Below, one piece after another: positions 8,016-16,603 of a stretch of DNA of 50,917 nucleotides (position 1 is the first letter of the stretch; each line of letters begins with the position of its first letter). This DNA is from Streptomyces wedmorensis (lineage in GTDB: Bacteria; Actinomycetota; Actinomycetes; Streptomycetales; Streptomycetaceae). The position numbers and the translations under genes were made by a program. The stretch is taken from positions 1-50,917 of the forward strand of contig NZ_JNWK01000052.1 of NCBI RefSeq assembly GCF_000716445.1, written 5' to 3'. Under the pieces are notes generated by a model. The model was not told the origin of the DNA and searched no databases. It saw only the letters and a list, made by a program, of their open reading frames with translations.

Positions 8016-9380
8016 ATGCGCCACAGTCACCCTCCGTCGCCGCCCGCCTCCCCCGCCGTACCGGATCCCCCGGCACCCCCGGCGCCCTCGATGGGGCGGC
8101 TCGCCGCGGCCTCGCTCGTCGGCACCGCCATCGAGTTCTTCGACTTCTTCGTCTACGGGACCGCGGCGGCCCTCGTCCTGGGACCGCTCTTCTTCCCGAC
8201 CTTCTCCCCGCTCGCCGGGACCCTGGCGGCCTTCGGCACCTTCGCCGCCGGCTTCCTGGCCAGGCCACTGGGTTCGGTCCTCTTCGGCCACGTCGGCGAC
8301 CGGTACGGCCGCCGGCCGGTCCTCTTCGCCTCGCTGCTCCTCACGGGCTGCGCCACGGTCGCGGTCGGCTGCGTCCCCACGTACGCGACGCTCGGCATCG
8401 CCGCACCCGTACTGCTGCTGGTCCTCCGCTTCCTCCAGGGCCTGGGACTGGGCGGCGAGTGGGGCGGGGCGGTCCTGCTGACCGCCGAGCACGCCCCGGC
8501 GCACCGGCGGGCGCTGTGGTCGAGCTTCCCGCAGGTCGGTCCTGCGATCGGCTTCCTCCTCGCCAACGGGGTGATGCTGGCGCTCACGGCCGGACTGAGC
8601 GAGGCGGATTTCCGCGCCTGGGGCTGGCGGGTGCCGTTCTGGGCCGCCGGCGTGCTCGCGGCGGCCGGGCTGCTGCTGCGCTCCTCGCTGGCGGAGACGC
8701 CGCAGTTCGAGGAGATGTCCGCGTCCGGGCGGCGCGCGAGCGCCCCGCTGGCCGAGGTCGCGCGCGACCACTGGCGGCTCGTACTGCTGACCGCCGGGGC
8801 GCTCGCGGTCGGGTACGCGGTCTTCTACGCGGTCTCCACCTGGGCGCTGGCCTACGGCACCGAGCGGCTCGGGGTGAGCAGCACGGTGATGCTGACCTGT
8901 GTGATGGCGGCGGTGGCGATCAAGGGAGCGGCCACCCCGTTCGTGGCGCTGCTCGCCGACCGCTGGGGCCGCCGCCCGCTGTGCCTGGCGGGGTGCGCGG
9001 GCTCGGCGCTCTGGATGTTCCCGATGGTGGCGCTGCTGCACACCGCGCAGCCGCTCCTGATGTTCCTCGGCTTCCTGGGCTCGCTGCTCGCCTTCATCAC
9101 GATGTTCGCGGTGGTCGCCGCGTACCTGCCGGAGCTGTACGAGCCCCGGGTCCGCTGTACGGGCGCCGCCGTCGGCTACAACCTCGCCGGCGTCCTCGGC
9201 GGGGCACTCACGCCCATCGTCGCCACGGCGCTCTCCGACGGCGGCTCCGGCCCGCCCTGGGGCGTGGCGGCCTATCTGACGCTGGTGGCCCTGGTCAGCC
9301 TGGCCTGCTTCGCCCTGCTGCCGGAGACCCTGCCGGGGCGGGCGGGGACGCGGGCGGCGGAGGAGGCCGCGGCCGTCTGA
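8016..9380 (+). CDS. MFS transporter, metabolite:H+ symporter (ProP/MHS) type
   Basis: A 454-residue, 12-helix major facilitator. It opens with the MHS signature ASLVGTAIEFFDFFVYGTAA (about residues 33-52). The loop 2-3 motif is GHVGDRYGRRPVL and the loop 8-9 copy is ALLADRWGRRPL. RFLQGLGLGGEWGGAVLL is the typical MHS segment between helices 4 and 5. Members take up proline, betaine, alpha-ketoglutarate, shikimate or similar organic solutes with protons. The exact solute cannot be assigned. It converges on terC, with a long hairpin between the two genes. Confidence 0.9.
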   Translation: MRHSHPPSPPASPAVPDPPAPPAPSMGRLAAASLVGTAIEFFDFFVYGTAAALVLGPLFFPTFSPLAGTLAAFGTFAAGFLARPLGSVLFGHVGDRYGRRPVLFASLLLTGCATVAVGCVPTYATLGIAAPVLLLVLRFLQGLGLGGEWGGAVLLTAEHAPAHRRALWSSFPQVGPAIGFLLANGVMLALTAGLSEADFRAWGWRVPFWAAGVLAAAGLLLRSSLAETPQFEEMSASGRRASAPLAEVARDHWRLVLLTAGALAVGYAVFYAVSTWALAYGTERLGVSSTVMLTCVMAAVAIKGAATPFVALLADRWGRRPLCLAGCAGSALWMFPMVALLHTAQPLLMFLGFLGSLLAFITMFAVVAAYLPELYEPRVRCTGAAVGYNLAGVLGGALTPIVATALSDGGSGPPWGVAAYLTLVALVSLACFALLPETLPGRAGTRAAEEAAAV

Positions 9381-9400
9381 CGGGCGCGCTCGTCCGGAAC

Positions 9401-9449
9401 ACGGCGACGGCCGGCCGCGGGACGCTGTCCCGGGGCCGGCCGTCGCCGT
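9401..9449. terminator. Bidirectional terminator between the MFS gene and terC
   Basis: A 16-bp perfect inverted repeat (9401-9416 with 9434-9449) continues into an inner 6-bp stem (CGGGAC/GTCCCG) closing on a 3-nt loop. It lies between two convergent genes and serves both strands. Confidence 0.85.
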
Positions 9450-9459
9450 GTGTGCCGCG

Positions 9460-10467
9460 TCAGGCGCCGACGCTGTCCTTCTCGGCGCCGTCGGCGTCGG
9501 CCACGCTCTCGGCGGCCTCGCGCTCAGCCTGCTTCTTGGAGGCGATCAGGCTGGTGATCGTGGTGACGACCAGGACGCCGCCGATGACCGCGAGCGAGAC
9601 CGGGATGGAGATCTCGGGGACGTGGACCCCGGACTCGTGCAGGGCGTGCAGCACCAGCTTGACGCCGATGAAGCCGAGGATCACCGACAGGCCGTAGCTG
9701 AGGTGGACCAGCTTCTTGAGCAGGCCGCCGATCAGGAAGTACAGCTGCCGCAGACCCATGAGGGCGAAGGCGTTGGCGGTGAAGACGATGTACGGGTCCT
9801 GGGTGAGGCCGAAGATCGCCGGGATGGAGTCGAGGGCGAAGAGGATGTCGGTGGTGCCGATGGCGAGCATGACGACCATCAGCGGGGTCAGCACCCGCTT
9901 GCCGTTGTTGACGATGAAGAGCTTGGTGCCGTGGTAGCGGTCGGCGACGCCGAACTTCTTCTCGACCGTCTTGAGGAGACGGTTCTCCTCCCACTCCTCC
10001 TCGTCCTCGTCGGCACGCGCCTCCTGGATGAGCTTCCAGGCGGTGTAGATCAGGAACGCGCCGAAGATGTAGAAGACCCAGGAGAAGCTCGCGATGATCG
10101 CGGCGCCCGCGGCGATGAAGATCGTGCGGAGCACCAGGGCGATCACCACACCGACGAGCAGCACGCGCTGCTGGAGGTGGGAGGGGACCGCGAACTTCGC
10201 CATGATCAGGACGAAGACGAAGAGGTTGTCGACGCTGAGCGACTTCTCGGTGATGTAGCCGGCGAAGAACTCGCCGGCCGCCTGGCTGTTGCCGAAGAAC
10301 AGCAGGCCGAGGCCGAAGAGTCCGGCCAGCACGATCCAGACGATCGTCCAGATTCCGGCTTCCTTGACCGACACGTCATGGGGCTTGCGCCCGATGAAGA
10401 AGTCGGCACCGATCAGGGCAGCAAGACCAAGAATGGTCACTACCCACAGGGTCATTGAAACGTCCAC
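9460..10467 (-). CDS. TerC-family integral membrane protein (metal ion efflux)
   Basis: A 335-residue polytopic protein of the TerC/Alx family. The start is GTG 10467, supported by GGAGG 6 nt upstream. It has eight to nine predicted helices. The conserved segments are LIGADFFIGRKPHDVS, FFAGYITEKSLSVDNLFVFV (EKSLSVDN is a family hallmark with membrane-buried acidic residues) and ALDSIPAIFGLTQDPYIVF (the D-S-I-P signature). The C terminus is charged and cytoplasmic. TerC proteins export manganese or help metallate exported proteins. The yybP-ykoY riboswitch directly upstream supports a manganese link here. The gene converges with the MFS gene and shares its terminator. Confidence 0.93.
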   Translation of the reverse strand: MDVSMTLWVVTILGLAALIGADFFIGRKPHDVSVKEAGIWTIVWIVLAGLFGLGLLFFGNSQAAGEFFAGYITEKSLSVDNLFVFVLIMAKFAVPSHLQQRVLLVGVVIALVLRTIFIAAGAAIIASFSWVFYIFGAFLIYTAWKLIQEARADEDEEEWEENRLLKTVEKKFGVADRYHGTKLFIVNNGKRVLTPLMVVMLAIGTTDILFALDSIPAIFGLTQDPYIVFTANAFALMGLRQLYFLIGGLLKKLVHLSYGLSVILGFIGVKLVLHALHESGVHVPEISIPVSLAVIGGVLVVTTITSLIASKKQAEREAAESVADADGAEKDSVGA

Positions 10468-10510
10468 TGCGCCTCCGGCGTCGTACGGCTACTGATCAGC
10501 GTCGTCGCTG

Positions 10511-10629
10511 CCGGAGGTCTCTTCCACCCGGGGACTCACGATCGCCGCCGGGCCGACGCCCCGGGATCGGATCATCGAGATCCGTCCGTATTGACGGGTA
10601 CGCCGCGCATGGGGAGTACTCCCCTCCGC
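10511..10629 (-). promoter_or_regulatory. yybP-ykoY manganese riboswitch in the terC leader
   Basis: On the minus strand the leader starts with CGGAGG followed by GGAGTAC (together the GGGGAGTA hallmark, 10628-10616) and ends with GAGACC-TCCGG (10521-10511). CGGAGG pairs with CCTCCG to form P1, and GAGACC matches the conserved 3' strand of the class. The -10 box places the transcript start right at the aptamer's 5' edge. About 43 nt containing the GGAGG RBS separate the aptamer from the GTG. Known members sense Mn2+ and often control TerC/Alx genes. Confidence 0.87.
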
Positions 10630-10636
10630 ACGGAAA

Positions 10637-10666
10637 AGACTACCCGAAAGACCAAGAGAAGGTAAA
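10637..10666 (-). promoter_or_regulatory. Promoter of the terC transcript
   Basis: Minus strand TTTACC (10661-10666), an 18-nt spacer and TAGTCT (10637-10642). The predicted start at about 10630 coincides with the riboswitch 5' end. Confidence 0.6.
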
Positions 10667-10697
10667 GGGGAGGGTAAAGAGCCACCAAAAGTGCAGG

Positions 10698-12623
10698 TCA
10701 GGGCCGCTTTCCATAGCGCGCCGCCGTCACCTGCGCGAGGACCTCCCGCAGGATCCGACTGCCCGGCGGAAGGATCGGCGGCTCGTACGACCAGGCGTGC
10801 CCGACCCACGGGTCGGCGAGGTGGTCGTCGGCGACCGGGGTCAGCCGCAGCAGCGATTTCCACAGCGGGTCGAGCAGCGGGCCGTACGCGGCGGCGTCCG
10901 CGCGGTCCGCGACCATCAGCAGGTGGACGCCGACCGACGGGCCCTCGTCGGCGAGGTACCGGAGCCGGGTGACCGCACGGTCGTCGAACCCGTGCGGGAA
11001 GTCGTGCACGATCAGCAGCTGCCGGGCCGTGTCCAGGCCGGGCGGCAGCGCGTCGGCGGCTCCGCCCCGCAGCGCCATCTGCAGCAGGTCGACCCGCTCG
11101 GTGAGCTGTTCCAGGACCGCCGACACCCCGGCCGCGCCCCGGGCCGGCGGGGCGGCCAGCACGCCCGAGTCCACGAGCGGCGCGAGCGCGGCCGTGCCCG
11201 CGCCCGCGGCGTCGAGGACATGGACGGCGAACTCCCCCGCCGGGTGCGCGGCGAGCAGCCGGGCGGCGTGCGCCACCGCGCAGTCCAGGGCGAGTCGCCG
11301 CAGCTCGACCTCGTCGAGCAGACCCGCCGCCTCGGAGTGCCCGCGCCCGCTGTCGACCCACAGCCCGCGCTCCAGCGGCAGCCGGACGAGCATCGGGATC
11401 CGCAGGTCGGTGCGCTCGGGGAGGTGGAGGTCGCCGAGGCGGATCGCCATCGGCTCCTCGGCCGGGACGCGGTAGGCGTGCCAGACGGGGCTGTCCCAGC
11501 GGGCGTACGCCGGCGGCAGCGCCGGTTCGACGACCTCGGCCTCGGCCGCGAGCTGGGCGAGGTCCCGGTCCAGGACCTCCTGGGCCCGTTCCACCAGCTC
11601 GTCGTGCCGGGCGCGGGCGGTTGCCCGCGCGGCGTCGTTCGCGCCGCCGACCCGGGAGCGGTAGTCGGAGAGCGACTGGTCCAGCTCCCGGTCGAGCCGG
11701 GACTCCGCGAAGTCGCAGGCGCTGCGGTAGGCGGCGGCGGTACGGGCCAGGTCCTCGAACATCCCCCAGACCTGGTTGTACAGACGCTCGTCCATCGACC
11801 AGCCCGAGGCGTCCCCGGCGACCGGCGTCGGCGGCGCCTGCCGCGGCTCCGGGGCGGCGGCCGCCTGGCGCCGCGGATGGGCGTAGCTGATGGGGCCCGC
11901 GGTGCCCATGGCGGGGGTGGGCGTGCCCGTGGTGGGGACGGCCGGGGGCGTCGGAGGCAGGGGCGGGGCCGCTGCCGTGTCCGGCGCGGTCGGCGGAGTG
12001 GCCCCGCCCACGCGCTCCACCTCGGGGAGACGCGCCGCCGGGTCGGCGACCGGAGGCGCCGGCTCGGCGGCGGGCGGCTCGGGTGCGACCGCCGCCAGGA
12101 TCGAGGCGGCCAGCTCCGCGGGCCGCTCCAGGCCCTGGTCGCCGAGCAGGGCGGCGAGACCGCCCTCGTACCCCTGGCCCATGGCGCGGACCTTCCAGGC
12201 GCCCTGGCGGCGGTACAGCTCCAGGGCCACGACGGCGGACTCGCTGTCGAGTCCGGTGATCGTGTAGCTGGCGAGGTCCGTGCCGTCGCGGCCGGCGACG
12301 GCGACGAAGGGGGCGGCGAGGGCCCCGAAGCGGCCGGCACCGGTGCCCGCCGGGAGGGCCAGGAGGACGGAGAGGCGGTGGACGGCGTCGGAGACGGCGC
12401 CCAGGTCGACGGTGAGACGTAGGTCGGCGGCGCACCGCCCCGGGACGTCGACGCCGGGGAGCGAGGGCGAGCCGGGGTGCGCGACCCACTCCGCTCCCGG
12501 GACCCTGCCGTGCTCGTCGCCGAGGGTGGCTCCGGCGACGACGGGGTGACCGGCCGACACGCGGATCTCCAGTCGGGTGTCGGGCAGGGGGTGGTTCTGT
12601 CCCCGGACCAGCTCGGCCGTCAT
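10698..12623 (-). CDS. TerD-domain protein fused to a coiled coil and a degenerate FtsK/HerA-like domain
   Basis: A 641-residue protein. Residues about 1-170 form a TerD-like domain: VDLGAVSDAVHRLSVLLALP, the calcium-site region, then DLASYTITGLDSESAVVALELYRRQG and WKVRAMGQGYEGGLAALL. A Pro/Ala-rich linker follows (about 175-255), then a charged helical stretch (265-345). The C-terminal domain contains LRIPMLVRLPLERGLWVDSG, RQLLIVHDFPHGFDD and GPSVGVHLLMVAD. This order recalls the FtsK/HerA ATPase core, but the expected GxxGxGKS loop reads VDSGRGHSEA, so ATP binding is doubtful. Start is ATG 12623 with GAGGGGA 9 nt upstream. It lies downstream of the classical terD in the same direction, but a hairpin separates them. 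Ter proteins are linked to tellurite, phage and envelope stress; this member's role is unproven. Confidence 0.8.
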   Translation of the reverse strand: MTAELVRGQNHPLPDTRLEIRVSAGHPVVAGATLGDEHGRVPGAEWVAHPGSPSLPGVDVPGRCAADLRLTVDLGAVSDAVHRLSVLLALPAGTGAGRFGALAAPFVAVAGRDGTDLASYTITGLDSESAVVALELYRRQGAWKVRAMGQGYEGGLAALLGDQGLERPAELAASILAAVAPEPPAAEPAPPVADPAARLPEVERVGGATPPTAPDTAAAPPLPPTPPAVPTTGTPTPAMGTAGPISYAHPRRQAAAAPEPRQAPPTPVAGDASGWSMDERLYNQVWGMFEDLARTAAAYRSACDFAESRLDRELDQSLSDYRSRVGGANDAARATARARHDELVERAQEVLDRDLAQLAAEAEVVEPALPPAYARWDSPVWHAYRVPAEEPMAIRLGDLHLPERTDLRIPMLVRLPLERGLWVDSGRGHSEAAGLLDEVELRRLALDCAVAHAARLLAAHPAGEFAVHVLDAAGAGTAALAPLVDSGVLAAPPARGAAGVSAVLEQLTERVDLLQMALRGGAADALPPGLDTARQLLIVHDFPHGFDDRAVTRLRYLADEGPSVGVHLLMVADRADAAAYGPLLDPLWKSLLRLTPVADDHLADPWVGHAWSYEPPILPPGSRILREVLAQVTAARYGKRP

Positions 12624-12672
12624 CGACTCTGTCCCCTCGGTGTTTCCTGGTACCAGTACAAGTTCATGCGGG

Positions 12673-12707
12673 ACAGCTCCCGGCGGCCTGGTGCCTCCGG
12701 GAGCTGT
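12673..12707 (-). terminator. Hairpin downstream of terD
   Basis: Perfect 11-bp inverted repeat ACAGCTCCCGG / CCGGGAGCTGT with a 13-nt loop, about 20 nt past the terD stop. It probably ends or attenuates transcription into the long TerD fusion gene. Confidence 0.65.
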
Positions 12708-12726
12708 GGGTGCGTCCGCGCCTCGG

Positions 12727-13305
12727 TTACAGGTGCGGCAGGATCGCCGGCATCAGGTCCTGGAAGGTGCGGCCGTTGGCCGGGTTGCCCAGGGCGGTCA
12801 TCTGCCAGCCGGAGCCGACCCGGTGCACCTTCGCCATGATCTGCGCGGTGTAGTTGCCGCCGCCGTCGAGGGTGTAGCGCGCGAGCTCCTGACCGTTCGT
12901 CTCGTCGACGATCCGGCAGAACGCGTTCTGCACCTCCTGGAACGTCTGGCCGGTGAAGGAGTTCACCGTGAAGACGATCTGGTCGATGTGGACCGGGACC
13001 CGCTCCAGGTCGACGAGGATCGCCTCGTCGTCGCCGCCCTGGCCCACGCCGCCGACGAGGTTGTCACCGGTGTGCTTGACCGAGCCGTCGTCGCTGACCA
13101 GGTGGCGGAAGAAGACCACGTCGACCGGCTGCTTGTCGGCGAAGAGGACCGCCGAGGCGTCCAGGTCGATCTCCCGGGTGCGCGAACCGAAGAGGCCGCG
13201 GCGCGGCGCGGCCTGCCAGCCGAGGCCCATCCGCACCTGCGTGAGGCTGCCCCCGCCCCTCTTCTCCAGGCTGATGGCCTGACCCTTGGTCATGTTGACC
13301 GACAC
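12727..13305 (-). CDS. TerD family protein (calcium-binding stress protein)
   Basis: A 192-residue full-length TerD-family protein, starting at GTG 13305 with GAGAGGGG about 9 nt upstream. The family hallmarks are in order: MTKGQAISLEK at the start, RMGLGWQ, DLDASAVLF, then GGDDEAILVDLERVP, where adjacent acidic residues form the calcium site. A second site is in the YTLDGGGNYTAQIMAKVHRVG region. The end is GWQMTALGNPANGRTFQDL. TerD proteins are small cytoplasmic beta-sandwich Ca2+ binders, abundant in Streptomyces and linked to differentiation and stress. The promoter has the DNA-damage-type arrangement TGTCAGTG-N8-TAGGGT (see 13368-13389), which ties this copy to the repair genes next to it. 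Confidence 0.93.
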   Translation of the reverse strand: MSVNMTKGQAISLEKRGGGSLTQVRMGLGWQAAPRRGLFGSRTREIDLDASAVLFADKQPVDVVFFRHLVSDDGSVKHTGDNLVGGVGQGGDDEAILVDLERVPVHIDQIVFTVNSFTGQTFQEVQNAFCRIVDETNGQELARYTLDGGGNYTAQIMAKVHRVGSGWQMTALGNPANGRTFQDLMPAILPHL

Positions 13306-13367
13306 GCGTCTGCCCCTCTCGTTTGCGTTCCCCGCGTCCGCCGTTCCGGTGCGTGCGGTTGTCGAGC

Positions 13368-13389
13368 ACCCTACGCAGGGCCACTGACA
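13368..13389 (-). promoter_or_regulatory. PafBC-type (RecA-independent) damage promoter of terD
   Basis: Minus strand TGTCAGTG (13382-13389), 8 nt, TAGGGT (13368-13373). It matches the mycobacterial consensus TTGTCRGTG-N8-TANNNT at all positions after the first T. The transcript would have a leader of about 55 nt. Confidence 0.7.
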
Positions 13390-13399
13390 CGCGGTGGGT

Positions 13400-13440
13400 G
13401 CGGTCCGGTTTTGTGTCGGTCTTGCAACACACCGGACCGC
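13400..13440 (-). terminator. Hairpin downstream of uvrB
   Basis: 10-bp inverted repeat GCGGTCCGGT / ACCGGACCGC just past the uvrB stop (13447) and upstream of the terD promoter. Confidence 0.65.
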
Positions 13441-13446
13441 GTCCGG

Positions 13447-15576
13447 TCAGGCGAGTCCCGCCTCCTTCATCTGGCGCAACTCCTTCTTCAGCTCTCCCAC
13501 TTCGTCGCGGAGCCGGGCGGCCACCTCGAACTGCAGCTCGGCGGCGGCGGCCCGCATCCGGTCGGTCATCTCCTCGATGATCGCGGCCAGTTCGGTGGCC
13601 GGACGGTCGCCGAGCTCGACCGTCGAGCCCGCCTTTCCCCGACCCTTGTGGCCGTGCGCGGCGAGCGAGGGTACGGGTGCCTTGGCGCCCTTGCCCTCCT
13701 TCGCCTGGCGGTAGCCGCTGCCCAGCAGCTCCTCGGTGTCGATCTCCTCGCGCGCGATGGTCGCGACGATGTCGTTGATCTTCTTGCGGAGCGGCTGCGG
13801 GTCGATGCCGTGCTCCGTGTTGTACGCGATCTGCTTCTCGCGGCGCCGGTTGGTCTCGTCGATGGCCTGCTCCATCGCCGGCGTGATCCGGTCGGCGTAC
13901 ATGTGGACCTGGCCCGACACGTTTCGGGCGGCGCGGCCGATCGTCTGGATCAGGGAGGTCCCGGAGCGCAGGAAGCCCTGCTTGTCGGCGTCGAGGATGG
14001 CGACGAGGGACACCTCGGGAAGGTCGAGGCCCTCCCGGAGGAGGTTGATGCCGACGAGGACGTCGTACTCGCCGGCGCGCAGTTCGCGGAGCAGCTCGAT
14101 GCGGCGCAGGGTGTCGACGTCGCTGTGCAGGTAGCGCACCTGGATGCCGAGCTCGAGGAAGTAGTCGGTGAGGTCCTCGGCCATCTTCTTGGTGAGGGTG
14201 GTGACGAGGACCCGCTCGTCCTTCTCGGTGCGCAGCCGGATCTCGTGGACCAGGTCGTCGATCTGCCCCTCGGTGGGCTTCACGACGACCTCGGGGTCGA
14301 CGAGGCCGGTGGGGCGGATGATCTGCTCGACGAAGCCGTCGCCGCGGGAGAGTTCGTACGTCCCGGGGGTCGCGGAGAGGTAGACGGTCTGGCCGATCCG
14401 CTCCTGGAACTCCTCCCACTTGAGAGGGCGGTTGTCGAGGGCGGACGGCAGGCGGAAGCCGTGGTCGACCAGGGTCCGCTTGCGGGAGGCGTCGCCCTCG
14501 TACATGGCGCCGATCTGCGGCACGGTGACGTGCGACTCGTCGATGACGAGGAGGAAGTCCTCGGGGAAGTAGTCGATGAGGGTGTTGGGCGCGGAGCCGG
14601 GCTCGCGGCCGTCGAAGTGCATCGAGTAGTTCTCGATGCCGGAGCAGGAGCCGATCTGCCGCATCATCTCGATGTCGTACGTGGTGCGCATCCGCAGGCG
14701 CTGGGACTCCAGGTGCTTGCCCTGCTTGTCGAGCTGGGCGAGGCGGACCTCCAGCTCGCGCTCGATGTCGTTGACCGCGCGCTCCATGCGCTCGGGGCCG
14801 GCGACGTAGTGGCTGGCGGGGAAGACGTACAGCTCGCGGTCCTCGCTGATGACCTCGCCGGTGAGCGGGTGGAGGGTGGAGAGGGCCTCGATCTCGTCGC
14901 CGAACATCTCGATGCGGACGGCGAGCTCCTCGTACACCGGGAAGATCTCGATGGTGTCGCCGCGGACGCGGAAGGTGCCGCGGGTGAACGCCAGGTCGTT
15001 GCGGGTGTACTGGATGTCGACGAAGCGGCGGAGCAGCTGGTCCCGGTCGACCTCCTCGCCGACCTTGAGGGGGACCATCCGGTCGACGTACTCCTGGGGC
15101 GTGCCGAGGCCGTAGATGCAGGAGACGGAGGCGACCACGATGACGTCCCTGCGGGTGAGCAGGGAGTTCGTCGCGGAGTGGCGCAGCCGCTCCACCTCCT
15201 CGTTGATGGAGGAGTCCTTCTCGATGTACGTGTCCGACTGCGGGACGTACGCCTCGGGCTGGTAGTAGTCGTAGTACGAGACGAAGTACTCCACCGCGTT
15301 GTTCGGCAGGAGCTCGCGGAACTCGTTCGCCAGCTGGGCGGCCAGCGTCTTGTTCGGCGCCATCACGAGGGTGGGGCGCTGGAGTTTCTCGATCATCCAG
15401 GCGGTGGTCGCCGACTTGCCGGTGCCGGTCGCGCCGAGGAGCACGACGTCCTTCTCGCCCGCGCGGATGCGCCGCTCGAGGTCGGCGATGGCCGCGGGCT
15501 GGTCGCCGCTGGGCTGGTAGGAGCTGACGACCTCGAAGGGCGCCACCGAACGTTCGATCTTGGAAACGGGCCGCAT
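13447..15576 (-). CDS. uvrB: UvrABC system protein B (excinuclease ABC helicase-like subunit)
   Basis: UvrB verifies the damage handed over by UvrA and recruits UvrC. The product has 709 residues, full family length. Walker A GATGTGKS is at 48-55. The beta-hairpin region [20 protein letters not shown] (about 101-120) inserts between DNA strands. VIDESH is the Walker B, and helicase motifs QTIGRAARN and [19 protein letters not shown] follow. The C-terminal UVR motif ([20 protein letters not shown]) that binds UvrC is intact. The ATG lies only 6 nt from the -10 box, so the mRNA should be leaderless. That promoter carries a PafBC-type damage element. The ATG is also the start expected from family alignment ([17 protein letters not shown]). 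Confidence 0.98.
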   Translation of the reverse strand: MRPVSKIERSVAPFEVVSSYQPSGDQPAAIADLERRIRAGEKDVVLLGATGTGKSATTAWMIEKLQRPTLVMAPNKTLAAQLANEFRELLPNNAVEYFVSYYDYYQPEAYVPQSDTYIEKDSSINEEVERLRHSATNSLLTRRDVIVVASVSCIYGLGTPQEYVDRMVPLKVGEEVDRDQLLRRFVDIQYTRNDLAFTRGTFRVRGDTIEIFPVYEELAVRIEMFGDEIEALSTLHPLTGEVISEDRELYVFPASHYVAGPERMERAVNDIERELEVRLAQLDKQGKHLESQRLRMRTTYDIEMMRQIGSCSGIENYSMHFDGREPGSAPNTLIDYFPEDFLLVIDESHVTVPQIGAMYEGDASRKRTLVDHGFRLPSALDNRPLKWEEFQERIGQTVYLSATPGTYELSRGDGFVEQIIRPTGLVDPEVVVKPTEGQIDDLVHEIRLRTEKDERVLVTTLTKKMAEDLTDYFLELGIQVRYLHSDVDTLRRIELLRELRAGEYDVLVGINLLREGLDLPEVSLVAILDADKQGFLRSGTSLIQTIGRAARNVSGQVHMYADRITPAMEQAIDETNRRREKQIAYNTEHGIDPQPLRKKINDIVATIAREEIDTEELLGSGYRQAKEGKGAKAPVPSLAAHGHKGRGKAGSTVELGDRPATELAAIIEEMTDRMRAAAAELQFEVAARLRDEVGELKKELRQMKEAGLA

Positions 15577-15582
15577 GGAACC

Positions 15583-15605
15583 ACCGTACGACCCGGCACT
15601 GACAG
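15583..15605 (-). promoter_or_regulatory. PafBC-type damage promoter of uvrB, leaderless
   Basis: Minus strand CTGTCAGTG (15597-15605), 8 nt, TACGGT (15583-15588), then 6 nt to the ATG. It matches TTGTCRGTG-N8-TANNNT at 8 of 9 upstream positions and the full -10 pattern. Confidence 0.8.
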
Positions 15606-15647
15606 TCGGGCGGTGATCGGCTCACCGCCCGGCCGGCGGGTGTCCCG

Positions 15648-16547
15648 TCACCAGTCCTGGGAGCGATGGCCGCCCCGGGGGACGCTGCGACGGGCGGCGC
15701 GTCCGGAGGGGCGCGCCGTCCAGTTGGCGGGCTCGCCGTAGGACGGCACGTGGCGCGGGGCGGGCACTCCGGGGCGGTGGACGCCGCGGGCGTCGGGGCG
15801 CTGCCAGTCCGGGTCGCCCATCACGAGCAGCGGGTCGAACATGACGACGACGGCGGCGAGGATCAGGAAGACCGCGGGGCCGATCAGCATGGGCAGGAGG
15901 AGCGAGGTGGCGGTGTCGCCGGTGCCGGTGTGGGCCTCGGTGCCGTGCAGGTGGACGCTGACGGCGGACATGGCGGTGTAGTGCATACCACTCACGGCGA
16001 CGCCCATCACCAGGCTCGCACCGAGGCTGGCCAGAAACCCATGTACGGAGACGGCCGCCCAGAGGGCCGCGGTGGCGGCCACGACGGCGATGACCACGGA
16101 GAGGGCGACGGTGAGGGTGTCGTACTCGACGCGGCCCTGGAGGCGCATGCCGGCCATGCCGAGGTAGTGCATGGTGGCGACGCCGAGGCCGGTGATGGTG
16201 CCGCCGGTGACCAGGGTCAGGGCGGTCGCCCCGCGGTAGCCGACGATGAAGATGCCGACGCCGACCATGACGACGGCGACGCCCAGGCTGGCGAAGGTGA
16301 TGGGACGGTCGTAGCTGACGGGTGCCTGCTGGACCGAGAAGCCCATCATGGCGATGAAGTGCATCGTCCAGATGCCGGTGCCGATCGAGGTGGCGCCGAG
16401 GGCGAGCCAGCCCGCCTTGAAGCTGTCGCGGTGGCGGAGCGATCTGGTGGTGCACCTCAGCCCGAGGGCGCCGCCGAGGCACGCCATGAGAAAGGCGGCC
16501 ACCGGCGTGACGAGCCCGTAGCTGAATCCGTCGACCGTGCCCTGCAT
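15648..16547 (-). CDS. MHYT-domain integral membrane sensor protein
   Basis: A 299-residue protein with seven predicted membrane helices and three copies of the MHYT signature: TMHFIAMMGF (about 61-70), TMHYLGMAGMRL (about 125-136) and GMHYTAMSAVSV (about 187-198). The conserved Met, His and Tyr residues in MHYT domains are thought to bind copper and to sense O2, CO or NO. Unlike many relatives it has no GGDEF/EAL output domain, only a polar, basic C-terminal tail of about 60 residues, so any signalling partner is separate. RBS GGAGG lies 10 nt before the ATG. A perfect palindrome at 16604-16615 lies in its promoter region. Confidence 0.9.
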   Translation of the reverse strand: MQGTVDGFSYGLVTPVAAFLMACLGGALGLRCTTRSLRHRDSFKAGWLALGATSIGTGIWTMHFIAMMGFSVQQAPVSYDRPITFASLGVAVVMVGVGIFIVGYRGATALTLVTGGTITGLGVATMHYLGMAGMRLQGRVEYDTLTVALSVVIAVVAATAALWAAVSVHGFLASLGASLVMGVAVSGMHYTAMSAVSVHLHGTEAHTGTGDTATSLLLPMLIGPAVFLILAAVVVMFDPLLVMGDPDWQRPDARGVHRPGVPAPRHVPSYGEPANWTARPSGRAARRSVPRGGHRSQDW

Positions 16548-16603
16548 GAGCGTGTGTCCTCCACCCCTGGTGCCACGTCGTCCGAAAACAGTCGGTACCG
16601 CTG

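Noticed and set aside
10489..12489. Minus-strand frame overlapping the long TerD gene in another register
   Set aside because: Arg/Pro/Gly-rich shadow. It would run through the terC riboswitch and promoter.
9460..13305. Complete tellurite-resistance ter operon
   Set aside because: Only TerC and two TerD-type genes are present, on separate transcripts. terA, terB, terE, terF and terZ partners are absent.
12577..15741. Long plus-strand frame opposite terD and uvrB
   Set aside because: Same type of shadow. It crosses two genes and their terminators and has no recognisable motif or RBS.
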